Positions 53,356 through 61,585 are shown, numbered from the stretch's first letter. The stretch is 64,000 nt of DNA from Antarcticirhabdus aurantiaca (GCF_009765365.1 NZ_VTOM01000015.1:94052-158051); one strand, 5' to 3'. The notes: generated by a model from the sequence alone, not told the origin. Program-made: numbers and translations.

Positions 53356-54027
53356 TCAGTTGTCGACAGACTCGAAGGGCGGCGCGGCCTCGAGCTGCTC
53401 GCGCGTGTAGTCGATCTGGATATGGTCGATCCGCCCGCCGGTCCAGCCCCAGTTCGTGACACGCGGGGACGTCGTGTTGGCGGAAGCTGTCGTGGTGTTC
53501 ATCCCATCGGGGCTGGTCGCCCCCGGGCTCATGCCCATCGTGCCGGGCTGCACGCCCATCGTCGCCGTCCCCGCGGTGCCTGCCGCCGGCTCCGTCGTGG
53601 TGCCAGGCGTGACTGACGCCGTGCTGGCAGGGTCGACGGTGGTCCCACCGGTGTTGGAGGCCGTCGCCTGGGCATCCTGTGCGAGGACGAAGCGCATGGC
53701 ATCGGAAGGAATGGCGACTTCCTTGTCGCCGATGCCGAGGAAGCCGCCGACTTCGACCACGACGCCGATGACCCGGCCCTGCTGATCGAGAAGCAGGTCC
53801 TCGACCTCGCCGATGTCCTCGTTTGCGGCACCGACGACGTTGGCATCCATGAGGTTGGAGCCGAGCATCTGGTCGGCCTGTTGAATCGTGAGGAAGCTGC
53901 CCTGCGTCGCAGCGGCGTCCCCAGTGTTCGAGGGCTGCATGGGCTGGGTGTTCGCTTCTTGGGCGAACGCGCCCGCGCTCATGGCAAGGGTGGAACCGAG
54001 CAGCGCGGCGGCAAAGGTCCTGATCAT
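53356..54027 (-). CDS. Secreted PRC-barrel protein
   Basis: 223 residues. A Sec signal (about 1-23, AFA) precedes a PRC-barrel domain (about 45-120) with MLGSNLMDANVVGAANEDIGEVEDLLLDQQGRVIGVVVEVGGFLGIGDKEVAIPSDAMRF. A low-complexity Thr/Pro/Gly/Met region follows, and the protein ends with DYTREQLEAAPPFES. PRC-barrel secreted proteins are common in rhizobia and of unknown role. The ATG at 54027 follows a GGAG site. Confidence 0.8.
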   Translation of the reverse strand: MIRTFAAALLGSTLAMSAGAFAQEANTQPMQPSNTGDAAATQGSFLTIQQADQMLGSNLMDANVVGAANEDIGEVEDLLLDQQGRVIGVVVEVGGFLGIGDKEVAIPSDAMRFVLAQDAQATASNTGGTTVDPASTASVTPGTTTEPAAGTAGTATMGVQPGTMGMSPGATSPDGMNTTTASANTTSPRVTNWGWTGGRIDHIQIDYTREQLEAAPPFESVDN

Positions 54028-54231
54028 GGTTGCTCCTTTCGATCGGAAGGTATGCAAGGCCAATCCCATCGGCGTCCCACCGTTCCTGTATCCGTCGGCC
54101 GAACTTGGTCCGCGAGCGTACCGATCGTCAGCCGTTGCTCGAACATTCCAGGTCCAAGCCCCCTGACGCTTCGTCCGCCGGCACCATCCTGAGGCATGGG
54201 CGCAGGCGCGACCCAGCAAAGGAGCGCGATC

Positions 54232-54720
54232 GTGGATTGGAAAAGCATGGTGTTCCAGGACTGGCAGGGCATCGTGAGGACGCTTATCGTCGGTGTCCTC
54301 GCCTATGTCACGCTCGTCCTGTTCCTCCGGATTTCGGGCAAGCGGACCCTCGCGTAGCTGAACGCTTTCGACCTCGTGGTGACGGTGGCGCTGGGATCTA
54401 CGCTTTCCGCCATCCTCCTTCAGGAGTCGATCGCGCTCGCAGAGGGCACCGTCGCTCTCGCGCTTCTCATCGGCATGCAGTTCCTGGTGGCGTTCACGTC
54501 CGTCCGCTGGAAGGCGTTCGCCCATGTTGTACGGTCAGAGCCCGCCCTCCTGATGCGGCACGGTGAATTCTGCGGGGGCACCATGCGCTCCGAACGAGTG
54601 ACCCGGGACGAGGCAATGAGTGCCTTGCGTTCGAGCGGCGGGCAGGACCCGTCGCAAGTCGAGGCCATGGTCCTGGAGAGCGACGGCACAATCAACGTCG
54701 TCTTGCGGACGACGGTATGA
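54232..54720 (+). pseudogene. DUF421/YetF-type membrane protein, amber stop at codon 42
   Basis: GTG 54232 follows an AAAGGAG site. The frame reads DWQGIVRTLIVGVLAYVTLVLFLRISGKRTLA and meets TAG at 54355-54357 where the family has Gln or Lys (GKRTLAQLNAFD). It then continues in frame: LNAFDLVVTVALGSTLSAILLQESIALAEGT, VRSEPALLMRHGEF and DEAMSALRSSG, ending at 54720 with normal DUF421 C-terminus. A single base change (C to T) would explain it. The rest is intact, so it is a recent pseudogene or a read-through gene; the first seems likelier. Confidence 0.75.
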
Positions 54721-55162
54721 GGTCCGATCGCGCTCAGCGGAGTCTACGAAGAGCTTCCTCGGCCGTGCATCGGTGCGCAGCTTCGATGCCGATTGGCGCG
54801 GTGACCTGTCGGGCGGATTTGCCTCGGATCGGTCGCCGCGCATCGCCGGTCACCACAAGGGAATCCAAGGCGGCGGCGATCGTGGCTCCGCACCCTTTCG
54901 CCCGACGGAGGAGGCAGCGGCCCGACGTGATCGATCTGTCGGCGGAAGGCTCGACGGGATGGCACCGGCATGTCCGGTGAGCCCCTCCCCTCTCGACGCC
55001 GCGCCGAGGTGCGACGAGCCGACCGAGGAGCGCCGATCCCCAAGACGCCCAATGTGGCGGAACCCGGGGCGACGAGTGCGATATGCGGCCCTCCCTTTGC
55101 TCCGGCGCCGGCGTCTCCTATGATGCTTCGGCACCCCGGCTGCCGGGACGGAGAGGGACGAC
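54721..55162. other. Gene-poor spacer
   Basis: 442 bases between the DUF421 pseudogene and the DUF29 gene. Several overlapping frames exist on both strands, but none has a ribosome-binding site or a recognisable domain. A decayed protein tail could lie on the minus strand about 54740-54900; this is not firm. Confidence 0.3.
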
Positions 55163-55663
55163 ATGAGCGCAGCTTACGAGGCGGACTTCTTCGCCTGGAC
55201 ACAGCAGCAGGCGAGCTTGATCCGCAAGATCCGCCTGTTCTGCCCGCGGCTTCCGACGGACATCGACCTCGACAACATCGCGGAGGAGATTGCGGACTTG
55301 GGCAAATCCCATCTCGATGCGGTGCACAGCCAACTGAGGAACATCCTTGTCCATTTGCTGAAGGCCGCGGCGGATCCGGGCTCTCGTTCCCTCGACCACT
55401 GGAGGACGGAAACGGACGGTTTCCAGTCGGAGCTGCTGGTGAAGTACTCGCCCTCGATGGCGCGCAAGGTCGAGATGGACCGGACCTGGAGACTCGCGAA
55501 GCGCAACGCCGCCAGCGCGCTTCGCGAACATGGCCGGGAACTGCCGCAGGGACTGCCCGATGGATGCCCGTTCGAGCTCGAGGCCTTCCTGGGCGAGGAC
55601 TTCGACTTCGACGTGACGTTGGTGAACCTCGTCACGTTCGCGACGGCGCACGCCCCCCGCTGA
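55163..55663 (+). CDS. DUF29 family protein
   Basis: 166 residues, all helical. The N-terminus YEADFFAWTQQQASLIRKI and the following DIDLDNIAEEIADLGKSHLDAVHSQLRNILVHLLK match DUF29, a family common in cyanobacteria and rhizobia with no known activity. The ATG at 55163 follows GGAGAGG. It is 60 bases or fewer from a fragment of an antiporter on the other strand. Confidence 0.82.
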   Translation: MSAAYEADFFAWTQQQASLIRKIRLFCPRLPTDIDLDNIAEEIADLGKSHLDAVHSQLRNILVHLLKAAADPGSRSLDHWRTETDGFQSELLVKYSPSMARKVEMDRTWRLAKRNAASALREHGRELPQGLPDGCPFELEAFLGEDFDFDVTLVNLVTFATAHAPR

Positions 55664-55765
55664 TCCGACGGTTTCCGGAGCGCCGGGCGACGGCCCCTGT
55701 CACCAGCCCCTGCACCACGACGGCGAAGAGCACGAGCGCGTCCATGGCAGCGAGGACCGTCCCCG
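55663..55765 (-). pseudogene. Second fragment of a CPA1-type antiporter C-terminus
   Basis: On the minus strand, DALVLFAVVVQGLVTGAVAR aligns with the C-terminal VVLFxIVxQGLTLGAVARR of NhaP-like antiporters, seen also in the fragment at 51131-51511. There is no upstream part. It overlaps the end of the DUF29 gene. Confidence 0.45.
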
Positions 55766-55837
55766 CGACAGGTCGCGCGTCCATCCGGCGGCCCCGTCGT
55801 CCGACGCTGGCGAACTCGACGCCCGGGGACGCTGGCA

Positions 55838-57091
55838 TCATCGGCTGGGCGGGGATTCTTGGAACCATTCGGGATAGAGCAGCGCCGCGACCCCTCCCAC
55901 GGGGCCGTCACGGGTCTCCTGCCCCTCACCGCGCGACCTCGCCTTCAGCTTCCTGGCGACCTTGGGATCCTCCAGCACGTCGGTCCTGCCACAGGATGCG
56001 AGGGCGAACCGCGCCAACCGAGCGTAGCGGTGCCGGCGGCCCGGTTCGAGGAAGGTGTGCAGCAGCGCCCGCAGGTTGTCTTGCGCGCTGGCGATCGGTC
56101 TTCCCTCGTGAACCGACGCGAGGAAATCCAGGACGCTCGCCAGGTCGCGTCGCGACGGCGGCGAGCCTGCCGGGGACGGGGCACGCGCCAGGAGTTCGGC
56201 GACCATCTCGGCCTCCTCCGGAGGTTCGGACCGGTCTTCCCTCCGGCTCTCCGCCCAGCGTCTCCGGAAGCCGAGGTGCCAGGCCGCCGCCCGGTCCGGC
56301 AAGTGGGCGAGGCCCCTCGCGGGCCAGTCGAGGTCATCGAGGCCGCAGAGTTCCGACGTCCACGCCCCATCCGCGGAGCGGCGGAACGCCCTGACGGTGA
56401 AGCGGCCGCTGCGCTCCGCCGCCGAGAGGACCTCCTCGTCCAACGAGAACAGGGTTCCATCGTGGGAGTGGATGATGTCCTTGAACGAGGCCGGGATGAA
56501 GCGGGCGGGATTGAACGACCAGGTCAGCCAGAGAAGCGATCGGCCCTCTCGGGCGTAGAACTCCTCCCTCGCCACGATGATGGGGACCTGGGTCGTTGCG
56601 AGCTGTATCTCGAACGCCAGCGGACGCCCCGAGACCATCGCTCGGACATCTGGACGCCGCCTTCCGTCCGCGCCCGCGAGGTAGCGGTCGACGACGACTG
56701 AGCCGCGTTCGGTCGCCGGATCCCGCTCGAGCATCTCCGCGACGGCCTCCTTCACCCGGGCATGCAGGGGGCTCTCCTGCGCGCCGCGGAACTGGAGCGC
56801 GCTGACGCGGTTGACGCTCAACGGGTTCCCGGTCCACCAGGGGCAATCGGCCGGGGCACCTGCGCGATGCCGCCAACAGGGTTTCCGCGTCGCGGGCACC
56901 AGCGGGGCGTAGACCGAATGGCCGCAATGCGCGCAGGCGAAGGTGACCTCGCCCCTCAAGTGGGCTCGGGTAACCTCGTGGCGCAGCGCGTAGTACTCCG
57001 GCTCCGGCATCGCTAGGAGGTCGTCGCTCGTCACCGGGCGCATGTCGCGCAGGTCCACCGCGGTCCGGAGCGTCCGCTTGTTGCGCGTCAT
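55838..57091 (-). CDS. CoiA-like putative nuclease (DUF6035-type)
   Basis: 417 residues. Near the N-terminus is a possible zinc site with CAHC (53-56) and CW, H and C further on (72-83). The centre has a restriction-like fold: SPLHARVKEAVAEML, VVVDRYLAG, RRPDVRA (Asp148) and AFEIQL (Glu161, Gln163), the D...ExQ variant of PD-(D/E)XK enzymes, then SLLWLTWSFNP. This pattern is shared by CoiA-like and DUF6035 proteins, some of which lie in defence islands. The start ATG (57089-57091) overlaps the stop of the OLD-like gene, giving ATGA coupling. Target unknown. Confidence 0.6.
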   Translation of the reverse strand: MTRNKRTLRTAVDLRDMRPVTSDDLLAMPEPEYYALRHEVTRAHLRGEVTFACAHCGHSVYAPLVPATRKPCWRHRAGAPADCPWWTGNPLSVNRVSALQFRGAQESPLHARVKEAVAEMLERDPATERGSVVVDRYLAGADGRRRPDVRAMVSGRPLAFEIQLATTQVPIIVAREEFYAREGRSLLWLTWSFNPARFIPASFKDIIHSHDGTLFSLDEEVLSAAERSGRFTVRAFRRSADGAWTSELCGLDDLDWPARGLAHLPDRAAAWHLGFRRRWAESRREDRSEPPEEAEMVAELLARAPSPAGSPPSRRDLASVLDFLASVHEGRPIASAQDNLRALLHTFLEPGRRHRYARLARFALASCGRTDVLEDPKVARKLKARSRGEGQETRDGPVGGVAALLYPEWFQESPPSR

Positions 57092-57897
57092 GGGGCCACC
57101 GGGCGCGCATAGGGGTCCGGACGCCGGGAACATGCGACGGGACGTCGGGCCCTCCGGGACAACGCGACGTGGGGGTTCCCGGCCGACAGGTCGTCGGCGT
57201 CGGGGACCACCGTCACGTCGGCCTCGAGCCCCTTCAGCAACACCGACAGGGCGTTGACCGAAGCCAGCGCATCGGCGAGCTCGTCTACCGCAGCGGTTTT
57301 CACCGGGGACCTCGCCTGGCGCGCGGCGCGCGACATCGCCCATGACACGTCCGCCCGCCCGTCGGACAGCCTGTTCAGGATCGACGCCCGCGACCAGCCG
57401 AGACGGTGTCCCCCGGTGCCCGAGAGCCGGATATGGGAGAGCCTGCCCCTGTCCCGCCACGCCAGCGACCGCTCCAGGGCCGCGCGCGCGGCACGACCGG
57501 AGACGAGGGACCGGCGCGGCTCGAGATCGTCGTCGACGCGGAGTTCGACCGTCAGCACGGTCTCGAGACCGTGGCCGGGCTCGTCCTCGACGGTTTCCGG
57601 GCACGGGCCGCCCCCCCTGAGACGGTGACCGTGCGCCTCGAGCGAAAGGAACTCGGACGGGCGGTCTCCCATCGTCACGCGGATCGCGACGTGCCGGTCG
57701 CAGTCCAGCCGGTGGAAGTCGGCGCCCGCGAACTGCGGTCTCCGCCGGGCGCCCGCGCCGAGGTCGATCGCCTCGAGGCTGGTCGACCTCCCGCCGTCCC
57801 CGGGTCCGACCGGGCAGTTGAATCCTCCCGACGGGTGCCATTCAAGGGAACGGATCCCACGGAAGTTCTCGATCTCCGATTTCCGGATCCTGGTCAT
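57088..57897 (-). CDS. Short OLD-type ATPase-like protein with altered Walker A
   Basis: 269 residues. The first 60 residues match the N-terminal ATPase start of OLD family proteins: RIRKSEIENFRGIRSLEW, then GPGDGGRSTSLEAIDLGAG. The Walker A Lys is Arg here (GPGDGGRST at 31-39). A run LETVLTVELRVDDDLEPRRSLVS follows, again as in OLD proteins. The protein stops at about residue 269, so the Walker B/ABC signature and TOPRIM nuclease half are absent. This may be a truncated or re-purposed OLD protein. It is coupled by a 4-base overlap to the CoiA-like nuclease. The ribosome-binding site is weak. Confidence 0.55.
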   Translation of the reverse strand: MTRIRKSEIENFRGIRSLEWHPSGGFNCPVGPGDGGRSTSLEAIDLGAGARRRPQFAGADFHRLDCDRHVAIRVTMGDRPSEFLSLEAHGHRLRGGGPCPETVEDEPGHGLETVLTVELRVDDDLEPRRSLVSGRAARAALERSLAWRDRGRLSHIRLSGTGGHRLGWSRASILNRLSDGRADVSWAMSRAARQARSPVKTAAVDELADALASVNALSVLLKGLEADVTVVPDADDLSAGNPHVALSRRARRPVACSRRPDPYARPVAP

Positions 57898-58080
57898 GCC
57901 ACCGATTCGCGCCGTTTCGACACGGGAGCTTACGATCCCGCCGCCGGAACGTAAGTCCGACCGTGCGCCCGTCGCGCATCGGGTATCGCCACGTGGCACG
58001 TCGGCGCGCGGCCATCGCCCGGACGCAAGGCCCACTCCCGGTAGATGCTGGCTTCCTGGGCCGGGCCGGAGGGGACGTCG
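57898..58080. promoter_or_regulatory. Shared divergent spacer of two candidate defence operons
   Basis: 183 bases between the leftward OLD-like/CoiA-like pair and the rightward OGG-QueC operon. Both promoters must lie here. No clear operator palindrome was found by eye. The XRE regulator at 62413 is a candidate to act here. Confidence 0.45.
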
Positions 58081-58824
58081 ATGCTCGAGGAATTGGTAGG
58101 TGCCGGCTGCGGCCCGGCGGGAACGCACGCGCGGTCGCCGATCGCGCCGGTCGACCGCGCGCCGGACGAGGAGGTCGTTCCCGGCGTCGCCTGGGGGCGC
58201 AGCGGCTGGGTCGGGAGCCCGGCCTATTGGGCGATGCTGGCGGCGACGGAGGACCCGCGTGACGACTACGTCCGCAGGGACGGCTGCCCGCTCCACCACG
58301 AGGTGGCCTTCTGCCTGCTCGGCGGCTTCGGCATTCGCATGGAGGTCAACGAAGCCGCCTACGCTGCATGCCTCGGACGGGGCATCCTCGATCCCGGCCG
58401 CCGTCCTTCCGCGGGGGAGATCGAGGACGCACTCTCGATGCCGCTCGACGTCGGGGGGCGCCCGGTCAGGTATCGCTTCCCGCGGCAGAGGTCGCGCCGG
58501 CTGTCCGACGCGCTCCGCGCGATCGAGGACTCGCCGCCCCCGACGGCGACGGCCCGCGGCTTCCGCGCCGCGCTGCTCGCCATCCCCGGGATCGGGCCGA
58601 AGACCGCCTCCTGGATCGCGCGCAACTGGCTGGGCGCGGACGACGTCGCGATCCTCGACGTCCACGTGCTGCGGGCGGGCGTCGCGATGAACCTCTTTCC
58701 GGCCGGATCCAGGCTGCCCGGCGACTACCCGGCGCTCGAGGACCGCTTCCTCGCGTTCGCCGCCGCGATCGGCGTGCGCCCCTCCCTCCTCGACGCCGTC
58801 ATCTGGCGGGAGATGCGCCGCTAG
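58081..58824 (+). CDS. OGG-fold DNA glycosylase (HhH-GPD)
   Basis: 247 residues. The HhH-GPD core is AIPGIGPKTASWIARNWLG, with catalytic Lys174 and Asp193 (ILDVHVLRAG); the Lys-to-Asp spacing of 19 equals that in OGG1. Upstream the protein is unlike OGG1, with an N-terminal 150 residues of unknown fold. An OGG-type glycosylase would cut oxidised or otherwise modified guanine-type bases. The ATG at 58081 follows a GGAGGGG site. It is the first gene of the rightward operon, 98 bases ahead of the Gly-tail gene. OGG-like enzymes occur in some type IV CBASS operons with QueC-like proteins, as I recall. Confidence 0.7.
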   Translation: MLEELVGAGCGPAGTHARSPIAPVDRAPDEEVVPGVAWGRSGWVGSPAYWAMLAATEDPRDDYVRRDGCPLHHEVAFCLLGGFGIRMEVNEAAYAACLGRGILDPGRRPSAGEIEDALSMPLDVGGRPVRYRFPRQRSRRLSDALRAIEDSPPPTATARGFRAALLAIPGIGPKTASWIARNWLGADDVAILDVHVLRAGVAMNLFPAGSRLPGDYPALEDRFLAFAAAIGVRPSLLDAVIWREMRR

Positions 58825-58922
58825 GCGGAGGGCACGACCGCCCGGCGGGCGGCCGCATGGCCCGGCGGTCCAAACGCGTGCTAGGCCTTCACGAGAGAAG
58901 GCACGAATCGCTGGAGGGCGGC

Positions 58923-59294
58923 ATGGGCGGAAGCGGCGGCGGGGGACTGGGATCGCGGTCGGGCGGGCTGCCCCGGCCCGGCGGGACGGGCGGCGGGTCC
59001 GGCGCGGACGACTGCGCCCTGCGCTTCGACGTCGACCTCGAGAGCGTCGACCCCGCGGTCCTGGCGGTCGTTCCGGTCGGGACGGACTGCGCCGTGACGC
59101 TGCACCGCCAGGGCGGCTACGACGTGGCCGTGGTGGTCGCGCCAGCGGGTGGGATCGTCGGCTCGCTCTCGGGCTTCCGCGGCCTCGCGACCCTGTTGCG
59201 GTGCATCCGCGACGGAAACGTCTACGTCGCGGCCGTGACGGCGAGGACGGCCAACACATGCCACGTCCTCGTCACCCGGGCGGCGGCACCATGA
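58923..59294 (+). CDS. Small protein with a Gly/Ser-rich N-terminal tail, possible QueC-like target
   Basis: 123 residues. It starts MGGSGGGGLGSRSGG, so after Met removal the N-terminus would be Gly; residues 1-30 are flexible Gly/Ser/Pro. The rest (about 31-123) is a compact beta-rich domain (CALRFDVDLESVDPAVLAVV, TLHRQGGYDVAVVV, GNVYVAAVTARTANTC). It has no signal. The domain is not recognised. The tail resembles the N-terminal glycine tails of QatB-type partners of QueC-like enzymes. A GGAGGG site precedes the ATG. Its stop overlaps the next start (ATGA). Confidence 0.65.
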   Translation: MGGSGGGGLGSRSGGLPRPGGTGGGSGADDCALRFDVDLESVDPAVLAVVPVGTDCAVTLHRQGGYDVAVVVAPAGGIVGSLSGFRGLATLLRCIRDGNVYVAAVTARTANTCHVLVTRAAAP

Positions 59295-60511
59295 TCGTAG
59301 CAGGCGGCGCCTACCGCGAGATCTGCGACTCCGCGCGCTGGGACCGGGTGTACGGCTCCGGCGGCCGTGCGGCCTGCGCGGCCGCCCGGTGGGGAGACGG
59401 CGTCCGGCTCGTCTGCCATGCCCACGAGGGGTGGATCGAGGACGCGCGCGCCACCTTCTCCTCGATGGGCGTGGACTGCGAGATCGCGCCGATCCCCGAC
59501 GAGATCGCGTTTGTCTACGCCCACCCGATGGCGACGCCGGTCCTCCTGAACGGCATGCCGGCGGCACGGCCGGAGCTCGTCGTCGACGGGGACGCCGTCG
59601 TGCGGTTCGGCATGCTCGAGTGCGAGGCACTGGTGCGGGCGCGCCGGGCCGTCCACGACCCGCAGGGCGCCGGCGCGACGGTGCCGTTCGGGGCGAACGG
59701 ATCCTCCGCCGACAGCCTCGCGTTCGTGCTCAACGAGGCCGAGGCCCGCAGCCTGTCCGGCAAGGATTCGGCCGAGGAGGCGGCCGCGGAGCTGTTGGCG
59801 GTCGCCGAGGCGGTCGTGGTGAAGGGCGGGACCGCCGGCGCGCTGGTCGCCCGCCGCGGGGGCGCGTCCGTGCGCGTCCCGCCCTACCGATCCGAGCGGG
59901 TGATGAAGATCGGGTCCGGCGACGTGTTCACCGGGGTCTTCTCGCACCTGTGGATGCGCGAGGGCGCCGATCCGGTCGAGGCGGCCGACCTCGCCTCGCG
60001 CGCCGTGTCGGTCTACGTCGAGACTCGCGGCATCCCGCCGGGGTCGCGGAGCGATCTCGCGCACCGGGCCGCCCTGCCGACGGACAGGAGGCCGGGCCGC
60101 GTCTACATCGCGGCACCGTTCTTCACGACCGCCCAGCTCTGGCTGGTCGAGCAGCTCGTCCAGTCCGTCGCCGCCCTCGGGGCGACGCCGTTCTCGCCGT
60201 TCCACGAGGTCGGCATGGGCGGCATGTCGACCGGCATCGCCACCGAGGACTTGGCTGGACTCGAGTCATGTGACGCGGTGCTTGCGGTCATGGACGGCCG
60301 GGACCCGGGGACGCTCTTCGAGGTCGGGCATGCGCGGGCGAACGGCATCCCCGTCGTCATGCTGGCGGAGAACGTGATGGAGGGCGACCTCACGATGTTC
60401 GCGGGGACGGGTTGCGAGGTCGTCGGGGATGTGGCGACGGCTGCGTACAGGGCGGTTTGGGCCACGATTTCTGGCTCGCGGCACCGTTGCGTCGATGGGG
60501 TCGCACGATGA
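59291..60511 (+). CDS. PfkB-type kinase fused to nucleoside 2-deoxyribosyltransferase
   Basis: 406 residues. Residues 1-260 are a PfkB-like domain: NEAEARSLSG, VVVKGGTAGALVARRGG, and the catalytic GSGDVFTGVFSHLW (Asp211). The first 130 residues diverge, so the sugar site is not readable. Residues 270-395 are a nucleoside 2-deoxyribosyltransferase domain: VYIAAPFFTTAQLWLVEQL, DAVLAVMDGRDPGTLFEVGHARANGIPVV, with Glu344 as the expected nucleophile. One protein could thus swap or release a base and phosphorylate the sugar or nucleoside. Overlaps on both sides (ATGA) show tight coupling. Partners: OGG glycosylase, Gly-tail protein, QueC-like enzyme. Confidence 0.78.
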   Translation: MIVAGGAYREICDSARWDRVYGSGGRAACAAARWGDGVRLVCHAHEGWIEDARATFSSMGVDCEIAPIPDEIAFVYAHPMATPVLLNGMPAARPELVVDGDAVVRFGMLECEALVRARRAVHDPQGAGATVPFGANGSSADSLAFVLNEAEARSLSGKDSAEEAAAELLAVAEAVVVKGGTAGALVARRGGASVRVPPYRSERVMKIGSGDVFTGVFSHLWMREGADPVEAADLASRAVSVYVETRGIPPGSRSDLAHRAALPTDRRPGRVYIAAPFFTTAQLWLVEQLVQSVAALGATPFSPFHEVGMGGMSTGIATEDLAGLESCDAVLAVMDGRDPGTLFEVGHARANGIPVVMLAENVMEGDLTMFAGTGCEVVGDVATAAYRAVWATISGSRHRCVDGVAR

Positions 60512-61272
60512 GGGTCGCCCTTCATCCCCTGCGCAGAGGGCCGATCACCGTCGAGGCGTGGCGGCGCGACTTCGGGGAGCGCCCGTTGACGTCTACCGCC
60601 CCCTCAAGACCGAAGGCACGTTGCCCACGTTGCTTCGCTCGTCTGGACGCGGTTGCCGTGCAATCCATTCTGCGCGCGCCTCACTTCACCCATCCAAGGG
60701 GGGCGGCTTGCGACACGATCGATTTCGCTCGCATCCCCTTCGATGAACTGGAGCCGGGTCGCTGCGACCCGCAGGCGGGCAGACTCCTGCGTGTGGCGTT
60801 CGCCCTCAACTGGCGTTCGCACTTGGGGATTATGAAAGACCTCGTGACCGCCTTCTCGATCGAGGAGTTCATCGCCTTGGTTAAGCGCGCCGACGAGAGG
60901 CGCGTATGGGAATACGTCGACCTGCCGGAGAAGCTCCTGCCTTACGTTCTCGTCCTGCTTGCGGACTTCACCCCCGACACAGCCTATCGGCCGAACCGCA
61001 TATACGGACGGTTCAGGCCGCTCACGCGTTGGGAACGGTTCTGGGTACCCGAACGGCGCCAGACCCTTTCGGACCTTTGGATCAGAGTTCCTCCCATCGA
61101 TTACATAGTGAGGGGCGGGTTCCGCCTACCCAACGATCCAACGGCTCTTCCCCCGGTGGACGACTACGATGTCGATACGTTCGTCTTCGACGCCCACTTC
61201 CTCGAGCGGCCAGCGCCGATCACCGTCGACTTCATGGTGACGAGGGTTCGCGACGAGCTAGGGTTTCAATGA
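60508..61272 (+). CDS. Protein with a CoiA-type zinc region, unknown function
   Basis: 254 residues. The N-terminus has CPRC (about residues 39-42), then APHFTHPRGAACDTI, the C-x2-C...HF-H...C pattern seen at the start of CoiA-like proteins. The rest is helical, ending in VTRVRDELGF. No PD-(D/E)XK residues are found. The start ATG overlaps the stop of the PfkB/NDT gene, so it belongs to this operon, although its codon use and base composition are less GC-rich, which suggests a separate origin. Its end overlaps the leftward gene 61232-61585 by 41 bases. Confidence 0.5.
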   Translation: MRVALHPLRRGPITVEAWRRDFGERPLTSTAPSRPKARCPRCFARLDAVAVQSILRAPHFTHPRGAACDTIDFARIPFDELEPGRCDPQAGRLLRVAFALNWRSHLGIMKDLVTAFSIEEFIALVKRADERRVWEYVDLPEKLLPYVLVLLADFTPDTAYRPNRIYGRFRPLTRWERFWVPERRQTLSDLWIRVPPIDYIVRGGFRLPNDPTALPPVDDYDVDTFVFDAHFLERPAPITVDFMVTRVRDELGFQ

Positions 61273-61585
61273 TCAGGGCGGATACGGTCTCGGCTACCCC
61301 GTCGAGTTCTCCCCCTAGTTCCGAGCGATACACGAGGCTGCCGGTGCCCTTGAAAGGACACCCAAGGAAAATGGAGATGCCGGGAACGGCTGCCGTCGAG
61401 AACTGCTGCCGGGAACCGGAGGCCATGCATCGGTCGAACCGCAACCTCGCCTCGCGCTCGTGTTCGACGAAACTCTCCAGATGACGCTTCGTATCGGCGG
61501 GGGACATCGCACGGTCCAAGACCATCAACGGCTCGAAGTCGTCGATATCGCCAACCACGTAGAGACATGGATCCGCGTAACGCAT
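61232..61585 (-). CDS. Hypothetical protein, 117 aa
   Basis: ATG at 61585 follows a TGAGG site. The sequence begins MRYADPCLYVVGDIDDFEPL and continues with a charged helix HLESFVEHEREARLRFDRCM and FLGCPFKGTGSLVYRSELGG. No family is recognised. It lies opposite the rightward operon and overlaps the end of the zinc-region gene by 41 bases. Either it is a separate small gene or it is noise; composition favours the first. Confidence 0.4.
   Translation of the reverse strand: MRYADPCLYVVGDIDDFEPLMVLDRAMSPADTKRHLESFVEHEREARLRFDRCMASGSRQQFSTAAVPGISIFLGCPFKGTGSLVYRSELGGELDGVAETVSALIIETLARREPSSP

Noticed and set aside
42470..54357. Programmed read-through or a recoded stop in the deaminase (TAA) and DUF421 (TAG) genes
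   Set aside because: Different stop codons, no shared context and several decayed genes nearby make ordinary pseudogenes more likely.
54740..54910. A DUF982-like fragment on the minus strand
   Set aside because: Only a weak pattern around a Cys and an EEAL run; no start and no reliable alignment.
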